From: Paragonimus westermani | Taxonomy: Eukaryota; Platyhelminthes; Trematoda; Plagiorchiida; Troglotrematidae | Length of the DNA stretch: 64,000 bases | Reading direction: 5' to 3' | Assembly: GCA_008508345.1 (NCBI GenBank) | Contig: QNGE01002402.1 | Coordinates: 1 to 64,000 of the forward strand | Shown here: one piece after another, positions 55,585 through 64,000 of the stretch | Numbering within the stretch: the first letter of the stretch is position 1 | Layout of the letters: every line of letters starts with the position of its first letter | The notes under the pieces: model-generated | What the model was told of the DNA's origin: nothing | Databases searched by the model: none | The model's input: only the letters and a program-made list of their open reading frames with translations | Made by a program: the position numbers and the translations under genes

Positions 55585-55853
55585 GAACAGTGTCATTATC
55601 GCTTGCTTGTTTAGTTTTGACGAATGCTCACTATCAACAAATTCTCAAGTGTATCGAACCATTGTTGGTCAGCCGTCGACAGCCGGTTCTATACGCACAA
55701 AAACAACTGACTGTCAACCTTTGTTCAGTGTGGGTTCAGCCATGAGTACCAATCACGATCTGGTCCGATTTGCACCTTTAATCATTTCGTCTAGGTCATG
55801 TTAGTTTTGATTTCATGTTAGTCCCACGTTTATGGCTGAAGATAGTGTACGAA
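55585..55853 (+). repeat. Penelope-like 3' end, inverted partial copy
   Basis: Matches the reverse complement of 54683-54945. The plus-strand copy reads ILKCIEPLLVSRRQPVLYAQ, then KQLTVNLC, equal to the C-terminal residues of the left copy apart from one change. Beyond about 55590 leftward, similarity fades. HVGLRCTERSV at about 55540-55572 may be a decayed YIG block of the same copy. Confidence 0.75.
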
Positions 55854-56372
55854 GCAACTTCATGTCGTAAGTGTTGTCTTCTGACTGTTATAGTTAAATG
55901 ACTCAAAGGGACTCAATGTTTCAAAAATCCATTATCGTACTTTACTCATAAAGTATACAGTGTTATTGTATCCTTTACTCTTAAGGATTGTCACTATCAA
56001 CCTGTGTCTAACCATCGTTTTCATTTTCCGCCTACAAAAATTGTGAAAACTAAAGAGAGAGATACCAAATTTATTTGCTGTTGTTTTTTCACTCACACAA
56101 ATAGATCAAGACAACAGAAACCGTAGTTACTGCTTTGGCACACCCTGAACGGTGTATTTGGAAGCAGTTTTATCCATACGGATAAGCTCTTCTAGTCGTT
56201 CAAAATTGACCGTCTAACATTCGATACCATCCCATTGTATTAACAAACTTTTGAAGAGGGAAAACAAAATAACCTTTTCAGTTTTGCCCGGAATGATCCA
56301 TACTTGTTGCCATCAAGCTGGTTGGCACACGATTTTCTTGTGATTGTAATTTAGGATTAAATTATAGTTTCC
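55854..56372. other. Short stretch with no supported gene
   Basis: About 520 bp, AT-rich, downstream (3' side) of EF-hand gene B. No canonical AATAAA on the minus strand lies close behind its stop. Confidence 0.5.
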
Positions 56373-56831
56373 CTACTTCAACCACATTCGAATGAGCGTG
56401 CCATATTCGATCGAACCGTCTTTCGGATCGGCATTCTGTTTGAGAATTTTCTTCACCTCATTTTCTGGCACAGGCTCCAGCCCTGATGTGGTAAGAATTT
56501 TTCGCATTTCTTCCGAGCTAAGTTTCCCCCTATCAAGTTTATCAAATGTCAGAAAGGCTTGCCAGGCTTTGGTTTCCAGTTCAGTCGGTTGAGAAGGCCA
56601 CATTGAGGCAATTGCGTTGTAGACAAATGGAGCAAGAATTCGTCCGGTTTTATTAGGATCAAGTTGAGCACATAATGCCTGAATTTGTGCGGTTGTGGGT
56701 ATCAGTTTGAGCCAGCGAAATAGGTCACCTAATTGAGCAGTTTTTATGGAACCGATATTATTTGGGTCGAACAATCTGAAGCCTTTCTTGATCTCCTCTT
56801 GTTCGTGGTCCATTAACTCTGTGAATTTCAT
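56373..56831 (-). CDS. EF-hand calcium-binding protein, calmodulin-like (paralogue B)
   Basis: A 152-codon single-exon frame from the Met at 56831. An in-frame Met 19 codons upstream (56888) is rejected because the 56831 start gives the same 152-codon length and the same N-terminal alignment as paralogue A. Loops: EF1 DPNNIGSIKTAQ, EF2 DPNKTGRILAPF, EF3 DKLDRGKLSSEE, EF4 ADPKDGSIEYGT. Only EF3 keeps both Asp at 1 and Glu at 12; the others lack the bidentate Glu, so calcium binding is probably limited to one site. The segment RWLKLIPTTAQIQ between EF1 and EF2 is the best-conserved block across all three copies. The partner protein is unknown. No signal peptide or membrane segment. Confidence 0.87.
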   Translation of the reverse strand: MKFTELMDHEQEEIKKGFRLFDPNNIGSIKTAQLGDLFRWLKLIPTTAQIQALCAQLDPNKTGRILAPFVYNAIASMWPSQPTELETKAWQAFLTFDKLDRGKLSSEEMRKILTTSGLEPVPENEVKKILKQNADPKDGSIEYGTLIRMWLK

Positions 56832-59800
56832 TTTATTGGTGTATAAATTTGGCTTGTTTCTGTTGGGCAACGAAGAACATCTATACAATGAGACGATCTT
56901 ACATCAGATCGATCACATTTTTCAAATAAATGCGGTTAGTTTGGGTTTAAGTATGTGGCTGTTAACCAATCTACAGAATTCGACAGTATTGTTAACGAAC
57001 ATAAAGATGGTTCGGGTTGGTGCTTTTCTGATCATGTCTGCTGGTGAACAGACCGGTGTAACAATTTCTACAGTTAATTCTAACTGTTTTAGTATGTTGG
57101 TGATCCGGTCAAGGTTTCACTTAAGGCGGCGTACATATTTAACGTGTAGACGCACTGGATAAATAGACATTTCATTTGGAATTTAACTTACTGATGTACT
57201 AGACACATCAGCTGTATATTCTTGATTGAAATAACTTTCAATCTTACAACGCTGCTCACTGAAAGTGAGGATTCTGACATGCGTGCACTCACTGTGACCA
57301 AAGATCCCGTAGATCCTGGAAGGCTCCCTGCAGCATCAAGACGTGTATGCTGGCTTGTACTGTGTGAGAAATTGAGAGTACCTCTCATCGAAGGTTTTAC
57401 AGAAACCTAGTGCTACTCCCTTTGACGTACAAATCGCTTTAGGGAGTGTCCGGTTCGTCCTCAGTATAGCATGTGTGTCGTTTCCGTTCACAACGGTCCA
57501 CACTGACGTATTTCACATACGACAAAAGAAGATTCATTATGTTGGAAGGAATTCATCTCTGCTGTATGTGTTTGTTTGCTACGTTTATCAGTAAGTAAAA
57601 TTACGGTGAATGTATTCCTGTACACTTAGGTCACTGTTTCCCTTTCCCAGATGCAATGAATCAAGTGGAACACGCTAGGCTGCCGTGTTTCTCAAGTTGT
57701 CATGATGACCCATGTACACTGGAGTTTTTTCTCTTTTTGTAGTCGTTCGGTAACTTACTACATTCCCGTGAAGTTTGACAAGCGAGCAGTTGATTCTTTA
57801 GTCGTATCATATTGAAAACTATTCACTGTCCGATCATCGGTGGGAGCCCACCGATTCAATAAAGTGGATATCGAACAGGCTACTGTGTCGATTTCCGAAT
57901 TAGACAAACCAGGCCGCAGCGCTGGGGTGGAAAAGCAAAAAGCTAATGCCGCCCCGGTTGAGACCCTCCTACACCGATCCTGCTATAGACCACTCGCCTG
58001 ATATCCAATAGAAGATGTGCTCTTGGGCGCAAAACGTCGTCATGTATGGTTTCAAATTTATGCATACCGATGGAATGAGGCGAAAAGAGAACATCGGAAA
58101 ACTGCATTACACCTTTTGCGATGGATCTAGGTAGCCATGGCAATGAAACTATGACCCCAGTTAAGATACAGCCAGCGGATCAACCTAAACCCCTGGGGAC
58201 CGGATCTAGTTATAAGTTGCATTGGACTGACTATTCAACAGGTGTTCCGGGGCGTAGGATTCAGTTCATCTTCATTGAATGCATTAATTTCTAGATGATA
58301 AACAACTAGTGTGGTATCAGAACTCGAAGCATTTTCGTACATCTAGGACCCGGCTGAAGACAGTCTGCTATGTTTTTATCCCAAAAGTGTGTCATCCCGG
58401 TGATACGACGGACTTGTTATGTGAGTGTCTCTTTACCACAATTCGCTCAACGTTATTAAGTGGCTGACTGCTTCTTCCAGGAGGTATGGTCACTTGACAG
58501 GGCGGTCGGTTGCCGGCCGGCTCCAGGATATTGTTAAAGCTAATGAAAACACACAGACCGTTTGCTTCACTTCTGTGTCACCCACGTTTTGATTTTCCTC
58601 AGCACGTAGCTTTCAGATGGAGTGAAATTATATCATGTTCCGAAGTCGTCCACAAAATGGCCACCGTTATCCGATCTATTACTCCATTATACTATATTGT
58701 GACACACCATTTGACGCATGCATTGAGATTAAAATGGCAAAGCATGTAGCCCACTCCAGATAATTTTTACTACAAATATTTCTAGGCCCGTTATCTTTAA
58801 TCACCGACCGGTGACAAAGGTTGAATGGTAGACGATTGAGGAATTCAGCGACGAAGATATCATCCAGACTTGTAACAGCCATCCTCCTCAATGATGGATT
58901 CGCCCCTGTTACCTTTGATTATATGTGATAATATCACAAGAGAACATATTAGAATGGCAACCCCAGAAATGACTGTTCAGAAGCGGCACAATCATCTAAA
59001 CTGATTGGACGACAGCGAGACCATTATTAGTAGACAGGATGCTGGACAATAAATGAACCCTTGCTATTTTCAAATTTGGTACAGAGAGCGAACGTCAATG
59101 TCCGTACCGCCTGCGGTCAACTCGTTGAGTAGCTTCGCGAAACCAGGAACACGGGAGAGGACATAAAGGTGAACGGATGCGGGGATGAGCTAAAGCTGAC
59201 AGCACCTGAAGTTCTATCATTTACTCAAGACCATCCGTCCGTCCAGTCTACAAACTCACCGATGGATGACTCTGTAGCAGTTCATACACTTTGAAACAGC
59301 TAGCGTGAAGGTCTGATGTGAATATTTTGGCTATTGCTAGATGGTTATTTTCATCTTCGTTCGGAATGGCTTGTAAAGGTAGCACGAAAACAGGATACAT
59401 ATACACGATCGTCATCACAAGCGGCCTAAGTTACGTTACTGATGCTTCTGACAACACCCACCGTATCCAGTACAAACCCAGATGAATCAAAGTGTGAAGT
59501 GTACAGATGGAAATTTTGTGGCGTAAGCTGGCACGTTAGTGTGAAAGTGTAATCCGTACTTCTCAAAGGCAGAATCCATGCAAAATTCCGACAGTATTAC
59601 TCGAATAGAGGGGAGGTAAACATTGAAAATGGGGGACAAAAAACATGAAGTAGAGTACGAGCTGGAGAAACACTTCAAGTGCATGTTACATAACAAAATT
59701 AGCTGCATAAATTGGTATTTTGTTACGACAGCTGAAAGGTAATTTGTGGAATACACGTAGCATAAAATGGACGTTGTAAGAAGACAGGGAGTTATAGCAA

Positions 59801-60958
59801 GAGCATCGTAGACTTTCACTGTTCATTTGACCCCAACTGTGGTCCAGAAAAGCCCTGCTAGAGCAAGTTTCAACAGCTTTGGTTTCATGCTGTGCATGTG
59901 GGTTGTAACAAGGCCGTCAGGCCATTACTTTCAGCCTATCCCATTACTCGCAAACAAAATATGGATAGGCGTCCAAGCCACTGGGGACTGTCGTAAGAGA
60001 TAAGCTTGTGCCGTGGTCGACAGACTCTGTCCGTTCTGAGAACATGTCGTCAAACTTGTTTTGACTGACGCTGCACTTTATTACACGCTGCTTATGTCTT
60101 CAAATCACTGACAGAAAAAAAGACAAACAAAATCATCCGGTCGAAAGAGCCTGATTTATGCAGCTAACAACTGTTGTGGAGTGAGATATTTTCCACATAA
60201 CTCTTACTGATCTATCTTGCGCTATCGAACTCACGTCTACGTTTCAATTGATGCTACCCATAGTTTCTTACGTACCAGTCCGTATGAGGCCCATCAACTT
60301 AGTGCAGACTTGAATTAAAACATTTCGTCCCAAACTTACCCTATTTACACCGCGTTTTGTGACTTCAAGTTCGATTGTTAATCTATTTGACTTTGAACGT
60401 TCACGTGGTTGTGTTTTCTACTCTATTGCGGGTTTGGAATTCGGGAGACTCAAGGTGAGCGTACAAGGAAGAGGTCAAGTTCACGTTCTTAAGGTCATGT
60501 GAAGTTGACGTAATGAATGTAACCGCTGACTTCAGTCTACGTCCTAAGACAAACGATAAAGGAGCTTTTTAGACGTCCTACTGTCGATGCCACGCTGTAA
60601 AACTTCCTTGAAAAACAGGCTAGTCAAGCTTATTAGCCCAGTTTTTTCTCGACATTCTAGATTCAAAACTAGTAAACTCTTTCATCTCGCCAGTATATTC
60701 CTCATTAGAGAAATACTTTCATGTGTTAGGTGTTTTGTCACACCTAGTACTTATGTGCAATGAGTTGCGCTCAGCATTCCTGAACACGATTATTGAGAGG
60801 ACTACATAGCTTTCCTTAGGCAAGGCGCACATCGTCTGACGAATACGGGTTCTGTACACATCAGTCCTGGCTGACTGAGTGTGAAATTCCTGGTTACTTC
60901 ATGAGTTCATGGATGAGTTAAGAGTATTCGACTCGATTGTGAGCATCCTCCTACTTCC
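56832..60958. other. Stretch with no supported gene between EF-hand copies
   Basis: About 4.1 kb with frames up to 138 codons (56746-57162, plus, overlapping the antisense of gene B) that have no domain. A 110-codon minus frame (59487-59819) and a 70-codon minus frame (58679-58891) are unassigned. The promoter of gene B should lie just right of 56831, but no clear element can be marked. Confidence 0.45.
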
Positions 60959-61348
60959 CTACCAGTTTTTTGCCTCCTTATCCAGGATTGGTCCCAAACC
61001 AAGTTTGACCAAAATATCCCACATTATTTTTCTGGTTATACAGCCACGAAGCAATGGGTTAAAAAGCAAAAGGGCATCTCACGGTTGACGTTCTAAGTGC
61101 TGACTACCACCGTACCACAGTTCGACAGCAGCCACCATAAATAATTCCAATGAGATTCAACCGGATTTTTTCAGACCTATGACTTCGAGAAAGCTCTGGA
61201 TTTGGGCCTCACACGGAATCAGTTTTAGCCACCGCAGTGCGTTCCCCAATCGTTGATCTTTGACATACCCAGTATTTTCTGGATCGAACGTTCGGAACCC
61301 TTTCATAATCTCCGCAACCTCCTTCTCACTTAGTTCACTAACTTCCAT
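60959..61348 (-). pseudogene. EF-hand protein pseudogene (paralogue C)
   Basis: The first 63 codons (61348-61160) align with paralogues A and B, including FRTFDPENTGYV (EF1) and ALRWLKLIPCEAQIQ. A TGA at 61157-61159 ends the frame where A and B have Arg. Reading through in the same phase, homology continues with SLELFMVAAVELWYGG to a second TGA (61079-61081) at a Trp position. It then continues to ITRKIMWDILVKLGLGP (EF3/4 linker region) and a TAG at 60959-60961. No frameshift is needed over 130 codons: the damage is by point changes to stops. After the TAG the remaining about 22 codons are not recognisable. Confidence 0.85.
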
Positions 61349-62171
61349 TATGCTTGAATTCTCCGAAATGAACTGTGGGTGAGCCCAACTTTTCTCGCTT
61401 CTTCTACAGTTCGGACCAGATGTTTACTAAACGCACCGGCAGAAGGAGGTTTTAAAACTGGCGATCGATCAGTGAACAAGTTTGAATGGGCGCATCTGCT
61501 TTGTATACTGTTTCAGTGAAAGAGGGGCGCACTTAGCATGCTCACGAGTCCAAAGTATAAAACGCCCGCCTCTGCTTTATTAGCTCGTCTCAGTGTCCAA
61601 CAAGTGCTCTCGACGGGGTTGTTAAAACAGCAATACATCGGAACATTTCAACGACGTGATCAGTTTTGCTTGACTTTTGCAACATATTTTACGAAAATTC
61701 CACTGAAAAAGATGCTTCAGCTTTTCGACGAGTATGTCGGAACCAATGACGTCAATGTTCAAATCCTAACAGCGAATCTAATTATTGTTTATGTGGAACA
61801 GCAATCTACACAGCTTCATTCGAAATAAGAAACAAGCGGTGACATCAAAATAAACAACAAAATGTGAAAGAGGCAACTCAAATCAAGCTGTTCGGATGTA
61901 CAAGTGACATTTCCGTTCATCTGAGTACCAAAAGTTCGTAACGCAGACATCGAAAAACTGCTTTTGTGACATGCGAAAAAAGGAAGAGAGTAGAAAAAAT
62001 AGTCTGTCAGAACCAAAAGCTCTTCAGAGCACAAGAGAGCTGTCACATTCAAGGATCATAGTGAGATTCATAGTGAGACAACCGTCAGAGGGTGGCAGCA
62101 ATCAATGCCAGTTTCCTCGCGCAAAGGTGTTATAGGTTTTCAGGGAACCAAGAACAGTTAGTAAGCATAAC
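61349..62171. other. Mostly unassigned, includes a 96-codon frame
   Basis: A 96-codon plus frame (61538-61828) begins MLTSPKYKTPASALLARLSV and has no recognisable domain. Its codon context, a gene neighbour or expression data would be needed to call it a gene, so I leave it unassigned. A 78-codon minus frame (61816-62052) is also unassigned. Confidence 0.35.
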
Positions 62172-62956
62172 TCATAGACTGCATATGAGGACTGTCCCAG
62201 TCAAAGAATCGCATTGTAAGAGAAGAGACATGTGGTACACTGGAGAGATGACCAAAGGAGAAACGGAAATAGAGCTCGTATCACAGCTTATGATATAGAG
62301 GGCCGGCTGAATGGTGGAATTAGTAGAGTTGGTCCCGTGCTCCACAACCTTTTCTGTCCAAGAACATTGACTTCTGCAGTCATGCACCACCCTCATATCC
62401 AGTACCATGGCGGCAACGTCAAGAACCACGACAACGTCGGGTTTGATGGACGAGCTCGCCTTTGGTACTCGTAGCTTCTCGAAGACTGTGTAGGCCAGAC
62501 TACGCAGACTTTTCGCCGGGTGCTTGGCCACGCAGTTTTGCCGAGCACAACACACATCCTGGGTGACCCAGCACGGTTTGAGTTTATAAGCGAGGCCACC
62601 TGTTTGATCGAAGTTGCCACCACAGGGAGCTGAGTGGTCACTTCAGAACTCTTGACCTTAGTCCGGAGAAGACCGCGTCGAAGCTGGATGGCACGAATAA
62701 AGATCCTGGGGAGGATGCGCTCTGGACTCAGCAACCATTGGTTGGAGAGTGGAGATCAGGAAACCTCCTGAAGACCACGGTCATCTAGCATATGATAAGG
62801 CTTATTCATCCACATTTCATGGGATTCCTTCTTGCTCGTCACTAACACAACATGAAGACGTGCCAGGACACTGAGGTCCCTGAAGACAGGGCCGAACGAA
62901 TCGTCTTCGATCACTTGCCTCAAAATTACACATTGACTGGAGAGCAATTCAACCAA
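62172..62956 (-). pseudogene. Restriction-like endonuclease non-LTR element, C-terminal part
   Basis: Reading leftward. 62956-62756 ends in MWMNKPYHMLDDRGLQEVS. 62734-62393 holds RILPRIFIRAIQLRRGLLRT, a Cys/His-poor remnant of the zinc knuckle zone, and continues in frame 62555-62172 with SIKPDVVVVLDVAAMVLDMR (the PD and D residues of the restriction-like nuclease core) and VVHD, then PVYHMSLLLQC near the end. This order fits the C-terminus of R2/R4/NeSL-type elements, which insert at specific sites. The catalytic Lys is not certain. The RT would lie to the right but is not seen in the last kilobase of the window. At least two frame changes are present. Confidence 0.6.
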
Positions 62957-64000
62957 TACTTAACTAATTGTTATACTGTTGTACACACAACGCGGTGTCG
63001 CATTTTTCTTGCAAGATACACCGTCAAAAAGATTGTACAGCAAATCAGTAAGCTCTAAGCCCACTTTTGTCAAATACTTTTGTGGTTAATCACAAAAGCT
63101 GACCACATAAAATCAGCCGCTCCAAACGTATAGGTAACACACAAATTGTTGTCCATCACCTTTCAGTTTATCGCCAAACACTATTTCCGTGCCTGTTGTT
63201 GAGTGCACATGGAGATTACTCATCATTTGTCTGAAACAACATACTATTTCGTCCTCGTTCGTCCTCCTTTCCGTGTTCGCATGGTGGCTATTATCGCAGT
63301 TAAACAGCAGCACTCATTTCTTGCACCTTACACAAAATGGGTTTGGTGGAGTTATTAAATCAGTTCAAGATGAACCTTTGTAAACGAACATCAGATCTAG
63401 TGCGGTGGGAACTGGTTTGAGCAATTATTGAGTCCCAATGTATAGCTTGGTAACGATGTCTGCTCATTCCAAGATGAAAGTAGCATTCTCATTACAGGTG
63501 GATCAAAATGCTTCCGCGATAAGTAGCACGGATTACGTCATATTCTTAAAAATGTTTTCGCTGGATCTTGGGTGATATAAAGATGTCACATCTCTAGAAT
63601 GTCATGTCACTGTAGGGCTTAGGCAACACAGCCTAAAGTACCTTAGGTGAGAACATGGACGGGAGAGAATACGGCCTTTCTATCCTTGAGCAGAAAAGGG
63701 CCTCATATACCGGGTCTTGAAAATTTGTTGAAATGACACCACAGAAAATGAGCCACAATTTCTGTTTAAGTTCGCCCTTGGAAAATGGCTGTCCAGAACA
63801 GCCGATTCGTAAGCATGCGTCAAACGGTTGCAAAGCGGATAAACTCCAGACTACAACTAAAATAACCGGTCTCTACTTCGGCGCTCTTTAAAGAGGGTAA
63901 TACGGACGAAACTATATTCGGGCGACTGAAAGCTATTTCGCCGTGTCTTTATTTGTCCACTCCACCTCTACACCAGGTTGTAGAGAAGCTTCATTGCCTG
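62957..64000. other. Stretch with no supported gene to the window end
   Basis: Frames of at most 68 codons. The RT of the 62172-62956 element is expected on the minus strand here if the copy were longer, but no RT motif was found, which suggests 5' truncation. Confidence 0.5.

Larger units (their letters stand above)
54683..55853. mobile_element. Inverted pair of Penelope-like element 3' ends
   Basis: A minus-strand Penelope-like copy (about 55545 to 54683) and, to its right, a plus-strand partial copy (about 55585-55853) face each other. Their 3' ends are the outer ends of the pair and form an inverted repeat of about 250-260 bp with about 10% mismatch. The outer limits (54683 and 55853) are the last shared bases, ttcg and cgaa. 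Penelope-like elements are known to occur with such inverted or tandem partial copies; this one is an unusually legible example. Confidence 0.75.

Noticed and set aside
54683..55853. The inverted repeat as TIRs of a DNA transposon or MITE
   Set aside because: The arms encode the Penelope-like C-terminus and the space between them holds the GIY-YIG nuclease, not a transposase.
56832..56888. Upstream Met of EF-hand gene B giving 171 codons
   Set aside because: The 19 extra residues have no counterpart in paralogues A and C, while the Met at 56831 gives the same length and start as A.
61538..61828. 96-codon plus frame as a host gene
   Set aside because: No domain, no supporting context; could equally be a chance frame.
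1..64000. CRISPR arrays, bacterial operons, tRNA or rRNA genes
   Set aside because: No regularly spaced repeats, no operon structure and no tRNA or rRNA signature found by eye; the sequence is eukaryotic in style. A tRNA search program would be needed to exclude tRNA genes.

Overview
The window looks like nuclear DNA of a parasitic flatworm. A trematode or, more likely, a large-genome tapeworm would fit; the species cannot be fixed from the sequence alone. The reasons are the dense mixture of CR1-like, RTE-like, site-specific (restriction-like endonuclease) and Penelope-like retroelements with BEL/Pao and Ty3/gypsy LTR elements, long non-coding stretches, no operons, and one assembly gap (583 N, 49143-49725) plus a single N (34378). 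Most of the recognisable protein-coding sequence is mobile-element sequence. The only genes that look like host genes are three paralogous EF-hand proteins, all on the minus strand, in the right third.

Layout. 1-398: TA microsatellite and unassigned DNA. 399-4660 (+): a nearly full-length but broken CR1-like non-LTR element (PHD-finger ORF1, APE endonuclease, reverse transcriptase, C-terminal domain). 4661-11800: nothing recognisable. 11801-18698 (-): a complete BEL/Pao element with two 645-bp LTRs that appear identical, and a damaged gag-pro-pol. 18699-25868: mostly unassigned, with a Penelope-like GIY-YIG fragment at 21885-22319 (-). 25869-29112 (+): a second BEL/Pao pol without visible LTRs. 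30300-31450 (+): a decayed second CR1 copy. 32875-34060 (-): an RTE-type fragment. 34420-35500 (-): a broken MULE/ZSWIM-type transposase. 36439-41532 (+): a Ty3/gypsy element with 292-bp LTRs, PBS, PPT, gag and pol. 42523-42981 (-): EF-hand gene A. 44570-44910 (+): a weak RT scrap. 45209-49832 (-): a second Ty3/gypsy element with a matching 5-bp target duplication; its 5' LTR and most of gag lie in the N gap. 52625-54290 (+): another non-LTR RT remnant. 54683-55853: two Penelope-like 3' ends in inverted orientation. 56373-56831 (-): EF-hand gene B. 60959-61348 (-): an EF-hand pseudogene. 62172-62956 (-): the C-terminus of a restriction-like-endonuclease non-LTR element.

How it fits together. 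The mobile elements are of clearly different ages: the left BEL/Pao element has LTRs with no mismatch seen, the left gypsy element has roughly 5% LTR divergence, and the non-LTR copies are riddled with frameshifts. None encodes an uninterrupted set of replication proteins. The EF-hand genes form a dispersed tandem family, with two intact single-exon 152-codon genes and one copy killed by stop codons. I did not find a defence system, CRISPR array, operon or other clearly undescribed system. The most interesting items are the EF-hand paralogue cluster, the inverted Penelope-like pair, and the BEL/Pao element whose LTRs are pristine while its genes are broken.
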